Positions 9,406 to 22,176 are shown, counted from the first letter of the stretch. The stretch is DNA of 64,000 bases from Sphingobacterium spiritivorum (GCF_016725325.1 NZ_CP068083.1:2914001-2978000); one strand, 5' to 3'. Numbers and translations: made by a program. Notes: generated from the sequence alone by a model not told the origin.

Positions 9406-9912
9406 ATGGAGTTTTTGCCGATTATAGAGAAAGAACAGTTCGAAGGTCACTTAGATAAGGATTGGGATTTTATATACAAGATTCTCGATCCCTATGAGAA
9501 TGCAATTAATGAAGTCGAGGATGAAAATGTAATCCTTGATCAATTGTGTGATGACCAGCATACACTACTGATATATGATGCGCTGTACGGACAGGTGACA
9601 AATGGAGGTTTCCTACAACTGATACATAATGGTTATGGAGCATTTGTTTTTGATCCGGTGTTTATTGAAGATCTGGAAAGATGGACTTTGATTGCAACTG
9701 CCGGATTATTGAAGGAGGCAAATGTGATCTATCTGAATCATAAAGATTATCTGGAAGAGGAGAGGGATCTTCGGGAATTCTCTGCCCTTTGTAAGAGTTT
9801 TAAAGAATTTGAACCTTTTGATGATTTATTCTATGAAATGATGGAGGATGAAGTCAGAAGATTTCGTGCATACATAGAAAATCATATAACAGACTTTGTC
9901 AAAATAGTATAG
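9406..9912 (+). CDS. DMP19/DUF4375-like protein
   Basis: 168 residues, acidic, cytoplasmic. The central stretch ALYGQVTNGGFLQLIHNGYG (about residues 62-81) matches the NGGF...NG signature of the DMP19/DUF4375 family. Members include a neisserial DNA mimic, and others sit near polymorphic-toxin immunity genes; both roles are family knowledge and not shown here. Its many Asp and Glu residues fit a DNA-mimic or immunity protein, but that is inference. It is second in the unknown trio. Confidence 0.65.
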   Translation: MEFLPIIEKEQFEGHLDKDWDFIYKILDPYENAINEVEDENVILDQLCDDQHTLLIYDALYGQVTNGGFLQLIHNGYGAFVFDPVFIEDLERWTLIATAGLLKEANVIYLNHKDYLEEERDLREFSALCKSFKEFEPFDDLFYEMMEDEVRRFRAYIENHITDFVKIV

Positions 9913-9956
9913 ATAGTCTGGTTTATAACACACATTCTACAGAACTCAACAGCACT

Positions 9957-11564
9957 ATGAAACTTGTAAAATTTAGGGATATCAAGCATAAAATGCCAAA
10001 GGATAGCTGGATGTATGATCGCAATGAAAAAAATAACGGTGAATTTGATGAGTACGGGGTGTTATTTTTGGAAGGGGATTATGAAGTTGAAAATCTGGAC
10101 CTTGATGATCCGTTGGTTTCTCTAAACTTTTCTGTCGGATCCGGGGAAAGCAGTCCTGAGGAGGTAATATGCAGTGCTATTCTGGTGGATGGCAATCTGC
10201 GGGCAGCCAATATTTATAATTATGAGACGGATGGATCTACAGGATTGTACGTGTTGGGCAATATCCATGCAGAAAATATGCTTATCGGCGGGCAGGAGTT
10301 GTATGTGTCAGGTAACCTGAATATTAAAGACTGTTTCTGGGGACATTATAATCACGGGGACCTGATTGTAAAGGGCTATACCTCTGCACGGGTATTTGTA
10401 GCTACCGAAGAATATCATTATGATTATAATAAGGTCAGGATTAGGGCGGACTTCTTTCTGTGCGATCATGACTGTGAAGATGATGTATTTGATCCTGCTA
10501 TTCCTTATGCAATCTTTGAGAAAGCGATGTTGTATACAGAAAATGATGTGGAAATAGAAGATCTGTTCACCTGGAAAGATTGGATGTCACGTTCCACAGC
10601 TATTCGTTTACTGAAAAAGAAACAACCTATTCTGTTAAGAGATATTGACATTCTTTCTGAAGAAGAAAAGCAGAACCTTATTTTAAGGGAGATTCCCAAT
10701 GAATTTGGAGAAAACCATTTTAATGATGAGGAATCATTTGGATTGCAATTGCAGAACTTTGAAAAGCTGTTAGAGATTAGCAGAATGCATAGTAAGGACA
10801 ATTATCAGTATTATGAATGGAAGAATTATGAGGTTCAGATACATTATGGAAAATTTGAAGAGCATGAACATGTCATGTTTACCCATGATTCAGGTCTGAC
10901 CTTTTTTATCTGTATTGAAGAGGAAGAAGGGACTGCTTTATCATTGAAGACCTTATTCCGTAAAAATGAGAAGAAGAAGTCTCTAAGCGCTGTTTATCGT
11001 AAAGATTCTAATGCTTCTTTTTCTAATGTTTTTGAGCAAAATACGGAATCTTTTTATGCAGAAGAGTTGCAGTTGCTCTGGACAGAATTGTTAGAGAGAG
11101 CTAAATATGGAATATATTTTTATACTAAGTTCAGAGAAACAGTCAAAGTTGAAAATCTGCTTCAATATTTGAATCTACCTGTTGTGCAGCTTAAATATAA
11201 TGATTACTGGGATTTAGACAAGAGCTATTTTTGGTATAATTATTACTGCTTTACCCTGAGACTGCATGCTGCACGAGGACTTGTAGGCAGTATAGACGTG
11301 GCGCAGGAAATAAAAGGAGATGTATTTGATCTGCGTACATTTTATTTCCGTCCGGATGCGGTTGTGAGTCCTCAATATTGTGAATTATACTACGCCTCAA
11401 GTCAGGAAGGACGGACTTCAGATCGTTATTCAGCTGTGGATAAGCGTATCAAAGTATTTCTGTATGACTGGCAGCTTTATCAGGAAGCATTGCACTGGTA
11501 TGCTAAAATCGATACTGCGCTATTATATGAAAACCAGAGCTATCTGGAGGATCAGGAATTGTAA
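9957..11564 (+). CDS. Large acidic protein with beta-helix-like N-terminal half, unknown function
   Basis: 535 residues, no signal peptide or membrane helix. Residues about 70-150 contain repeating strands such as AILVDGNLRAANI, LYVLGNIHAENML and LYVSGNLNIKDCF, spaced like rungs of a right-handed beta-helix as in bactofilin-like proteins. The C-terminal 250 residues are rich in Tyr, Trp and Phe and match no family I know. It follows the DMP19-like gene by 44 bases and is probably co-transcribed. Functions such as toxin immunity or scaffold are possible but untested. Confidence 0.6.
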   Translation: MKLVKFRDIKHKMPKDSWMYDRNEKNNGEFDEYGVLFLEGDYEVENLDLDDPLVSLNFSVGSGESSPEEVICSAILVDGNLRAANIYNYETDGSTGLYVLGNIHAENMLIGGQELYVSGNLNIKDCFWGHYNHGDLIVKGYTSARVFVATEEYHYDYNKVRIRADFFLCDHDCEDDVFDPAIPYAIFEKAMLYTENDVEIEDLFTWKDWMSRSTAIRLLKKKQPILLRDIDILSEEEKQNLILREIPNEFGENHFNDEESFGLQLQNFEKLLEISRMHSKDNYQYYEWKNYEVQIHYGKFEEHEHVMFTHDSGLTFFICIEEEEGTALSLKTLFRKNEKKKSLSAVYRKDSNASFSNVFEQNTESFYAEELQLLWTELLERAKYGIYFYTKFRETVKVENLLQYLNLPVVQLKYNDYWDLDKSYFWYNYYCFTLRLHAARGLVGSIDVAQEIKGDVFDLRTFYFRPDAVVSPQYCELYYASSQEGRTSDRYSAVDKRIKVFLYDWQLYQEALHWYAKIDTALLYENQSYLEDQEL

Positions 11565-11629
11565 AATACTACAATTTCCATACCCTCTCAGCGGAGTCTG
11601 TTCACTATTCACCTTTTTATATTGTTTGT

Positions 11630-12757
11630 TTATTTTGTAAGATCCTGTTCAACTGTTAACTCCGGATTTAGGACAGCTGCTGCTATCAGTTGTTCTTTCT
11701 TTACTCTTGAAAGACTAGCTTTTTGCTCTGCTTTAATTTTGAGATAAGGATTATGATACTGATCGTAAAATCTTTTTTTATCGTCCCTGTACGAGCTTAC
11801 TGCCCCAACCTGATGTAATAATTTGATGTAATACCAGGCCAGATCTACCTGATGCGGCTGAAATCCGCTTCTGGCACTTTTAGGAAACAGGTGGTGGTTA
11901 TTGTGCCATTCTCCTGCAACTATTCCCGGCCAAAGTTGATTGATAGACTTATCATTCTCGCTAAAATCTGTTCCTTCACGTTGCTTATCTTCTCCCTTGG
12001 CGTGTCCTTCATAGTTAAATGTACGTACACCGACCGCCCAGAAACCGGCAGCGCCAAAAAGGCTGCACGCCAGAGCGTGTCCTCCCATCAGGTAAAAAGC
12101 AAGATACCAGAAGGACCAGTTGAGTACCCAGGATAGAACGGCATATCCGGGATTGACATACGATCCCCACTTTTGATATTGTGTATACGTATTCGCTGGC
12201 ACACCAGTATGTTTCATTAATAATTTTACACGGTTATAGTCCGATTCGCTGAGATCTTTAGCAATAGGCTGATGATTCACATCCGCAAGAAAGCAGTATA
12301 GAAAGCCAGCCTGTGCATTATACGGATCGCCAGGCTGATCCGACTTGGCATGATGAACATGATGAGAGATGACATAAATTTCTTCCGGTATAACATTTAT
12401 AGTAAGATTCTGCGTGAAGAATCTCCAAAAACCATTCTTGAATTTATAAGCTCCATGTGTACAATAGCGGTGATGCCATATCGTACCGTGAGTGCCCATT
12501 ATGATCATGCTATATACAAATGCAGCAATTAGTGTTCCCCAGCTTAAATAGTTAGTCAGAAAAATAAAGAAAAAGGGAATAAGGCAAAATACTTTTAGCC
12601 AACTGAAAAAAGGAAGCCAGTTGTGGCGGTCTTTTACAATATTGAGTCTGCTGAAAAATTCTTTGAGAATCTCACCTTTAGTTGGTTTGATAAGATTTCC
12701 ATTATCGTCTTTCCATCCATAAGAAGGACGTTGTAGTACATGATCTAAAAATGACAT
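11630..12757 (-). CDS. Acyl-CoA (delta-9-type) fatty acid desaturase
   Basis: 375 residues. The protein has the three histidine clusters of membrane desaturases: HRYCTH (96-101), HHVHH (132-136) and HNNHH near residue 285, which ligate the di-iron centre. Four hydrophobic segments surround them. It introduces a double bond into membrane fatty acids using oxygen. It is monocistronic; a convergent neighbour lies on the right end of the unknown trio. Confidence 0.9.
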   Translation of the reverse strand: MSFLDHVLQRPSYGWKDDNGNLIKPTKGEILKEFFSRLNIVKDRHNWLPFFSWLKVFCLIPFFFIFLTNYLSWGTLIAAFVYSMIIMGTHGTIWHHRYCTHGAYKFKNGFWRFFTQNLTINVIPEEIYVISHHVHHAKSDQPGDPYNAQAGFLYCFLADVNHQPIAKDLSESDYNRVKLLMKHTGVPANTYTQYQKWGSYVNPGYAVLSWVLNWSFWYLAFYLMGGHALACSLFGAAGFWAVGVRTFNYEGHAKGEDKQREGTDFSENDKSINQLWPGIVAGEWHNNHHLFPKSARSGFQPHQVDLAWYYIKLLHQVGAVSSYRDDKKRFYDQYHNPYLKIKAEQKASLSRVKKEQLIAAAVLNPELTVEQDLTK

Positions 12758-13092
12758 GGTGTTTTAGATTTAGCTTTAGTTTGATATCAATCACTATGTA
12801 TTTCGGATCGAATTACAATGATAACATAAAAAAAGGACTAAATGATAACAATTTTTCATGAATAGGGAAGAAGTATCTCTTATGTATATAAATACAGGAA
12901 ATTAACATATAAGTCAACTTCTTGCAGAATATATGTATAAAGTAGGTGTGTGTACCTTAGATAGGATGATAATTTATAAACTGCAGTATTCGAACTGTGA
13001 ATCCTTTTGCATCAGAGAGTAAAAGGATTTACTAAAATTGCTCTATGAAAATATACAGATATTGTAACGATAACTCTATATCACAAGTTTAA
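12758..13092. other. Intergenic 335 bases, little content
   Basis: It contains the leader of the desaturase gene and the 3' flank of the HxlR gene. A 9-pair hairpin with arms AATCCTTTT and AAAAGGATT lies at 13000-13029 but has no T-run. I see no gene here. Confidence 0.4.
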
Positions 13093-13461
13093 CTATTTCC
13101 CGTCAAACTCTTTTTCCATATCCTGAAAAGCCCAGTTGGCCATTGCGTCAATTACCGGAAACAGACCCTTTCCTGCAGCACTCAATCTGTAAGTGACAAA
13201 GGGTGGTACTACAGGTTTTGCTTCTCTGATGATGAGTTGGTCAGCTTCCAATTGCTTAAGATGTTGAATCAGCACTTTTTCTGTTATAGCGGGAATAGCT
13301 CTTTTCAGTTCACTGTACCGTTTGTCCCCGGTGTGTAAGTGGTAGATAATAATAGGTTTCCAATAACCACCTATTTTCTCCATTACATAGGTTACAGGAC
13401 ACTGAGACAAAGCATATCGCTTGTTTTCTTGTATAGTTGAACTTTCTTTGATCGCTGTCAT
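13093..13461 (-). CDS. HxlR-family transcriptional regulator
   Basis: 122 residues, a single winged helix-turn-helix domain. CPVTYVMEKIGGYWKPIII at about 21-39 is the conserved HxlR start, with the early cysteine found in redox- or electrophile-sensing members, and RYSELKRAIPAITEKVLIQHL is the recognition region. It lies back-to-back with an NAD(P)-binding protein gene, 76 bases apart, a common HxlR layout in which the regulator represses its neighbour and itself. Confidence 0.92.
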   Translation of the reverse strand: MTAIKESSTIQENKRYALSQCPVTYVMEKIGGYWKPIIIYHLHTGDKRYSELKRAIPAITEKVLIQHLKQLEADQLIIREAKPVVPPFVTYRLSAAGKGLFPVIDAMANWAFQDMEKEFDGK

Positions 13462-13469
13462 ATATACAT

Positions 13470-13498
13470 ACTTAAGGGTAAGTACTTGTATTTAAGTA
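13470..13498. promoter_or_regulatory. Two adjacent palindromes, probable HxlR operators
   Basis: ACTTA-AGGG-TAAGT (13470-13483) and TACTT-GTATTT-AAGTA (13483-13498) are inverted repeats sharing the ACTTA/TAAGT half-site. They lie between the divergent HxlR and NmrA-like genes and overlap the upstream part of the promoter at 13509. Assignment to HxlR is by position. Confidence 0.6.
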
Positions 13499-13508
13499 AG
13501 TACAAATA

Positions 13509-13516
13509 TAACTTTG
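13509..13516 (+). promoter_or_regulatory. Bacteroidota -7 box (TAACTTTG)
   Basis: Matches the TAnnTTTG consensus and lies 21 bases before the ATG at 13538, just downstream of the two palindromes. A repressor bound there would block the polymerase. Confidence 0.55.
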
Positions 13517-13537
13517 TTTAATTAAAAAACGAAATAT

Positions 13538-14416
13538 ATGAAAATTACAATTACAGGTTCTTTAGGGAACATAGGAAGATTTTTAACGGAGAGACTTCTT
13601 CAGTCCGGACATCATGTAACTGTGGTAAGCCATAGTGAAGGCCGTAAACAAGAGATAGAAGAGTTAGGTGCTGTCGCTGCTATTGGATCAATAAATGATG
13701 TTTCTTTTCTTCGAAATGCTTTTAAAGATGCAGATGCAGTTTTTGCAATGACACCTCCAAATATGGGAGGAAGCCATATTATCAATAATACAGTAGAGGC
13801 TGGTAAGGCAATAGCACAAGCAATAAAAGAATCTGCAGTATCTCGTGTAGTCATGTTAAGCAGCATTGGTGCCGACTTGCCGGATGGAAACGGGCCGATC
13901 GCCGCATTACATCATATTGAAAGAGTATATAAAGAATTAGAAGATGTCGCAGTTACTTTCCTGAGGGCGGGTTACTTCTTTACAAATTTTTATAACGATA
14001 TCCCTTTAATAAAAGCAGCGGGGATTATTGGGGCAAATTATCCATCCACTACCCATATCCCTTTGGTTCATCCGTTTGATATAGCAATGGCTGCTGCTGA
14101 AAAACTGGAGCAACCTTTTACAGGAAAGGCTATAGAATATATAGTCAGTGATTTCCGTACCGCAGGCGATGTGGCAAATGTGTTAGGAAATAAAATTGGT
14201 AAACCTGAATTGCCTTGGGTAGAGTTTACGGATGAAGAAGCATTGCAGGGTATGGTACAGGCTGGTGTACCTGAAGAGATTGCCGGATTATATGTAGAAA
14301 TGGGAGCAGGGATACGTGCCGGGAAAATTCAGGAAGATTTCAGAAGTAAGGGGGTAGACCCAACCGGGAAAGTGAAATTAGAAGATTTTGCGAAAGAATT
14401 TGCAGGCAGATTTTAA
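13538..14416 (+). CDS. NmrA-like NAD(P)-binding oxidoreductase
   Basis: 292 residues. A Rossmann fold opens with MKITITGSLGNIGRFLTERLL, a GxxGxxG-type dinucleotide motif, then the NmrA/atypical short-chain dehydrogenase pattern with VVMLSSIGAD and HHIERVYKELE. Such proteins are quinone or azo reductases, or redox sensors without enzyme activity; no active-site Tyr-x-x-x-Lys is evident. Control by the adjacent HxlR regulator is likely from the layout. Confidence 0.88.
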   Translation: MKITITGSLGNIGRFLTERLLQSGHHVTVVSHSEGRKQEIEELGAVAAIGSINDVSFLRNAFKDADAVFAMTPPNMGGSHIINNTVEAGKAIAQAIKESAVSRVVMLSSIGADLPDGNGPIAALHHIERVYKELEDVAVTFLRAGYFFTNFYNDIPLIKAAGIIGANYPSTTHIPLVHPFDIAMAAAEKLEQPFTGKAIEYIVSDFRTAGDVANVLGNKIGKPELPWVEFTDEEALQGMVQAGVPEEIAGLYVEMGAGIRAGKIQEDFRSKGVDPTGKVKLEDFAKEFAGRF

Positions 14417-14459
14417 AAGCAACTATTAGTTATGCAGAAAATTCTGTTTTGAAATCAGG

Positions 14460-14487
14460 AGTCAGGCAACTTGCCTGACTTTTTTTA
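14460..14487 (+). terminator. Rho-independent terminator
   Basis: AGTCAGGCA and TGCCTGACT form a perfect 9-pair stem with a 3-base loop, then seven or more T. It ends the NmrA-like transcript. Confidence 0.85.
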
Positions 14488-14646
14488 TATAATCATATGA
14501 TGATCTGTTGTCTTACATCCTGTTTGCTGATTATACCTATTTTCGGTCTCTCTATTGTATAAAATTCTCTCTAAAGTTGTATTTACAATATGTATTTCCT
14601 AAATTCATTTTCCTGTTTTAATTCTGTTATTTAATTACAATAATGT

Positions 14647-15159
14647 ATGAGCGATTTTTTAAGCATTAATGGTGTGTCTGTCGAAAGAGATGACATCAGA
14701 AATGTTATTTTGGGAGAAGGTAAGATGGCGGCTATTAAATATGTAGCGGATCGTACACAATGTAACCTGAAAGATGCTTATATGGTAGTTACAGAAATAG
14801 AACAAGGTGTATCGACTGTAAAATTTCCTGTTTCAGGGCAGATTATCCAAGAGAAAGTTGTTGCAAAATACGTACACGGCAAAATCCAGGTTACCTATCA
14901 GGATAATGAAGGTGTAGTTTATGAAAATGTAAACCCTACTCATCCCGTATGGGGAGCTGTAAAAAGGCTGATGCCCGATAATCAGGTATTAATAGATCTG
15001 GAAGAATTTTATGCTCAGGATGAGTCTGTGATCAAAGCATCTCCCTTTCATAGCTATAATGAAGAAGTATTAGGACACCGTAAACCAAACTTCCTGTTAA
15101 TTGGTGTAATTGTTCTGTTGTTGGTTCTGCTACTTATTTATTTCTATTATAACATGTAA
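14647..15159 (+). CDS. Tail-anchored protein of unknown function
   Basis: 170 residues. The N-terminal 50 residues (AAIKYVADRTQCNLKDAYMVVTEIE) resemble the helical turn of ribosomal L7/L12 C-terminal-like modules seen in small DUF proteins. Residues 60-130 form a predicted beta domain. The last 24 residues are a single hydrophobic helix LLIGVIVLLLVLLLIYFYY with two residues after it, so the protein is anchored by its tail with the bulk in the cytoplasm. No function is known to me. It precedes the rRNA operon. Confidence 0.7.
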   Translation: MSDFLSINGVSVERDDIRNVILGEGKMAAIKYVADRTQCNLKDAYMVVTEIEQGVSTVKFPVSGQIIQEKVVAKYVHGKIQVTYQDNEGVVYENVNPTHPVWGAVKRLMPDNQVLIDLEEFYAQDESVIKASPFHSYNEEVLGHRKPNFLLIGVIVLLLVLLLIYFYYNM

Positions 15160-15256
15160 AAGGAAGAGTCCGGCAGTCTCGGCCCTCTTAAATTTCATTT
15201 TATACTTCAAGTTATCAGTTAGTTAAGATTATTATGGAAAAAAGCTTTGAAAAAGG

Positions 15257-15289
15257 TTTGGAAGTAATGTATTTAAAGTTCTACCTTTG
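15257..15289 (+). promoter_or_regulatory. rRNA promoter P1
   Basis: TTTG at 15257-15260 and the -7 box TACCTTTG at 15282-15289, 21 bases apart. The predicted transcript starts with a small hairpin, CTCC-GCAA-GGGAG. Confidence 0.65.
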
Positions 15290-15387
15290 CACCACTCCGC
15301 AAGGGAGGGACGGTTGTTTCGCAAGGGACGACACTTGAAAAAAGGAGGTTTAGAATAACGGGAGGGCATATTTTTTATAAAAAAAGA

Positions 15388-15419
15388 TTTGTGTATACCG
15401 AAAAAGATTTCTACTTTTG
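15388..15419 (+). promoter_or_regulatory. rRNA promoter P2
   Basis: TTTG at 15388-15391, 20-base spacer, -7 box TACTTTTG at 15412-15419. The transcript start again runs into a hairpin, TCCC-TTAC-GGGA. The box is 130 bases after that of P1. Confidence 0.7.
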
Positions 15420-15513
15420 CCATCCCTTACGGGAGCTAAGCCGAGCGATTTCGGATAGAGATCGGGAGGTGAAAAAAAGGAAAGAAAAAGCCAGAAAATA
15501 TTTTCACAAATAT

Positions 15514-15544
15514 TTTGGAAGTTTAAAAAAGATTTCTACCTTTG
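15514..15544 (+). promoter_or_regulatory. rRNA promoter P3
   Basis: TTTG at 15514-15517, 19-base spacer, -7 box TACCTTTG at 15537-15544, 125 bases after P2. The bases before the -7 box, AAAAAAGATTTC, are shared with P2. CCTTC-AGAAAC-GAAGG follows the start. Confidence 0.75.
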
Positions 15545-15635
15545 CAGTCCCTTCAGAAACGAAGGAAAAAACAAGATCAAAAGGGGCGCAATGCCTTATT
15601 GAAATAGAAGCTGAAACGAGAGTGGAAGCGCGAAG

Positions 15636-15670
15636 TTCTTTAAAGAAATAATCATGTAGCGTAACGAGTA
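15636..15670 (+). other. 16S rRNA processing stem, 5' arm
   Basis: The segment with TTCTTTAA, ATCATGT and CGTAACGAG is complementary, with short interruptions, to 17332-17364 after the 16S gene. Paired, they close a loop around 16S for RNase III cleavage. Confidence 0.65.
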
Positions 15671-15789
15671 GTTGATTAGTCAACGAAAGTTAACAAACAA
15701 TCAACCAAGTCAATTCAGGTTAGAAATTAACAAAGACAATTCTAATTATTTTTATTGATAAATAGTTAGGTGTCGAACAATTCATTATT

Positions 15790-17313
<1,524 letters not shown>

Positions 17314-17331
17314 TAGAGTACTTGAATTGGT

Positions 17332-17364
17332 GCTCGTTACGTATACACATGATTAAAGAAAGAC
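17332..17364 (+). other. 16S rRNA processing stem, 3' arm
   Basis: GCTCGTTACG, ACATGAT and TTAAAGAA pair with the leader at 15636-15670. Confidence 0.65.
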
Positions 17365-17430
17365 ATTAAGAAGAAAGTACCCATCCCAAGAAAAAGGAAT
17401 GGAGTTACCGAGAGAGATTAAGAAAAAGCT

Positions 17431-17507
17431 AGTCCCGTAGCTCAGTTGGTTAGAGCACTACACTGATAATGTAGGGGTCAGCAGTTCAAATCTGCTCGGG
17501 ACTACCA
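17431..17507 (+). tRNA. tRNA-Ile (GAT)
   Basis: Acceptor AGTCCCG pairs with CGGGACT, discriminator A at 17504 and encoded CCA at 17505-17507. The anticodon loop CTGATAA in a CTACA/TGTAG stem gives GAT. It is in the 16S-23S spacer, the standard position. Confidence 0.96.
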
Positions 17508-17515
17508 CACAAGCC

Positions 17516-17589
17516 GGGGAATTAGCTCAGCTGGCTAGAGCATCTGCCTTGCACGCAGAGGGTCAACGGTTCGACTCCGTTATTCTCCA
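17516..17589 (+). tRNA. tRNA-Ala (TGC)
   Basis: Acceptor GGGGAAT pairs with ATTCTCC and includes the G3-T70 pair that specifies alanine. The anticodon is TGC in CTTGCAC. CCA is not encoded (CTA follows), unlike the neighbouring tRNA-Ile. It is in the 16S-23S spacer. Confidence 0.96.
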
Positions 17590-17644
17590 CTAAAGAAATG
17601 TGTTATCGAGTGATAGCATGGTAAGTTTCTTAACGAGTTCTTTG

Positions 17645-17695
17645 ACATATTGAAAGAAAAAAATTACAAGAGAAGACAACAGTAGAGACGTTTTC
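17645..17695 (+). other. 23S rRNA processing stem, 5' arm
   Basis: ATATTGAAAGAAA and GAAGACAACAGT are complementary to ACTGTTGTCTTC and TTTCTTTCAATAT at 20648-20692. The long pairing brackets 23S. The preceding GTTCTTTGACA resembles a boxA antitermination sequence. Confidence 0.7.
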
Positions 17696-17754
17696 CATTA
17701 ATTTGGAGAACACAATACAAGCATCACCATAGTAGCAAAAGGGCTATGCGTGAG

Positions 17755-20637
<2,883 letters not shown>

Positions 20638-20647
20638 AAGCAGATAA

Positions 20648-20692
20648 CACTGTTGTCTTCCTCTTTAATTATTTCTTTCAATATAATGTCAT
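20648..20692 (+). other. 23S rRNA processing stem, 3' arm
   Basis: Pairs with 17645-17695 to close the 23S precursor loop. Confidence 0.7.
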
Positions 20693-20747
20693 TGATGTTA
20701 TTGTGGCTAATTAGAGTTAGTTATTATATAATATCAAAAAAGTATTC

Positions 20748-20854
20748 AGGTGCCTATATCGGCGGTGTCTACCTCTTCCCATTCCGAACAGAGCAGTCAA
20801 GCCCGCCAGAGCCGATGGTATTGCCGTAACAGGTGGGAGAGTAGGTCGGTGCCT
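20748..20854 (+). rRNA. rrf: 5S ribosomal RNA
   Basis: 107 bases. Terminal helix AGGTGCC/GGTGCCT, the conserved loop sequences TCCCATTCCGAACAGAG and GTGGGAGAGTAGGTCGG. It is the last gene of the rRNA operon. Confidence 0.95.
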
Positions 20855-20865
20855 TTTTTTATACG

Positions 20866-20899
20866 AAAGCCCTTTCTGGAAACAGATAAGGGCTTTTTT
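20866..20899 (+). terminator. Terminator of the rRNA operon
   Basis: AAAGCCCTT pairs with AAGGGCTTT and a TCTG/CAGA inner pair extends the stem; six T follow. It lies 11 bases after 5S. Confidence 0.88.
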
Positions 20900-21209
20900 G
20901 TTTTCAAACGGGAGGTAATGGCAATAGCTGCTGACAAAGCAGAGCAGCAAAATACTCTACATCAAATATCTTCCACATTCAAATACAAAAGCTGGTGTGA
21001 GCGTGCCGCTCGTACCAAGGTAATACCGAAACAAGCAGCGCTACGCTTATGCTTGCGCCAGAGTTAGGATAACGGTTTTACCGAACTATTCTCTCTCCTT
21101 GGAAAGGAGAGATCCCGGTTTACCGGGAAGAGGTTAAGAACTGATGTTCATCAGATATACTTCTATTACCTTTTATAGTTAAATGCAGATTGTTATGAAT
21201 CCTCTTTTG
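20900..21209. other. Gene-free stretch with repeat-like hairpins
   Basis: No supported ORF. Two neat hairpins lie next to each other: TCTCTCCTT/AAGGAGAGA at 21092-21112 (3-base loop) and TCCCGG/CCGGGA at 21113-21128. Higher GC than surroundings and the compact palindromes suggest a dispersed intergenic repeat, not verified. Confidence 0.4.
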
Positions 21210-21217
21210 TATCTTTG
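21190..21217 (+). promoter_or_regulatory. Promoter of the radical SAM gene
   Basis: TTG at 21190-21192 and the -7 box TATCTTTG at 21210-21217. The start codon at 21223 is only five bases after the box, so transcription would begin at or next to the ATG. Confidence 0.6.
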
Positions 21218-21222
21218 CACTT

Positions 21223-22176
21223 ATGGGTACATTATTGGATACTGGACAGAAACCTTATAATCATTACGGCTCTTATCTCAAAGAAAAGTATGACGGGAAA
21301 CGTGTGTTTAAAGTAATTGTGGATGGTAATTTTACCTGTCCTAACCGGGATGGAAGTAAAGGTTACGGTGGTTGTTCGTATTGCAATGTCGATTCTTTCA
21401 CTCCGGAATCAGCACGTAAACTGCCTACCATTAAAGAGCAGGTCGAAGCGGGTATAGAAAGAGCGCGGAACGGATATAATGCAGAGAAGTTTATTATCTA
21501 TTTTCAGCCTAATACAAATACTTATGCACCTACACATCTATTGAAGATGATGTATGATGAGGCTATCAATGTATGTCCGGAACATACAGTCGGTCTTTCA
21601 GTAGGTACACGTCCGGATTGTATTGATTTTGAAAAGGTAGCTTTATTGGAAAGTTATACAGATCGCCTGGATGTAGATCTGGAAATGGGAATGGAATCTA
21701 TCTATGATGAAACGCTTACCCGTATCAACAGAGGATGCTCACACGGTGAATTACAAAAAGCATTGGCTCTCGTACAAAACAGTCCTTTGGAAATTTGTGT
21801 ACATACTATTTTTGGTTTCCCATGGGAGACAAGAGAGATGATGTTGCGCTATGCTGATGAGATCAATAAGCATCCGCAGATTAAATTTATAAAACTACAT
21901 CACCTGCATATTGTAGAAGGTTCTATTATGGGTGTGCAATATAAACGTGAACCTTTTCATGTTTTTTCTATAGAGGAGTACACCGATTTCTTGTGTGAAT
22001 TTATTCCTTTATTACGTCCTGATATTATCGTTCAGCGATTATTCGGTCTGGCGGATAAGGAACTGCTAATTGCGCCTAACTGGGGTCTTGGCAAATCAGC
22101 CATTCAGACATATATTGATAAAGGTTTGGAGCAGCGAAATGCGATTCAGGGGAGCAGATATAAAATATTGGTATAA
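21223..22176 (+). CDS. TIGR01212-family radical SAM protein (YhcC-like)
   Basis: 317 residues, full length for the family. The iron-sulfur ligands lie in FTCPNRDGSKGYGGCSYCN (about residues 39-57), with the family-specific long spacing before the CxxC pair instead of plain CxxxCxxC. GMESIYDETLTRINRGCSH is the conserved central block. It generates a 5'-deoxyadenosyl radical with SAM; the physiological substrate is unsettled. It is a single-gene transcript ending in the hairpin that contains its stop codon. Confidence 0.93.
   Translation: MGTLLDTGQKPYNHYGSYLKEKYDGKRVFKVIVDGNFTCPNRDGSKGYGGCSYCNVDSFTPESARKLPTIKEQVEAGIERARNGYNAEKFIIYFQPNTNTYAPTHLLKMMYDEAINVCPEHTVGLSVGTRPDCIDFEKVALLESYTDRLDVDLEMGMESIYDETLTRINRGCSHGELQKALALVQNSPLEICVHTIFGFPWETREMMLRYADEINKHPQIKFIKLHHLHIVEGSIMGVQYKREPFHVFSIEEYTDFLCEFIPLLRPDIIVQRLFGLADKELLIAPNWGLGKSAIQTYIDKGLEQRNAIQGSRYKILV

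Noticed and set aside
15391..15651. An 86-codon frame in the rRNA leader
   Set aside because: It overlaps promoters P2 and P3 and the processing stem, and the product is lysine-rich with no family.
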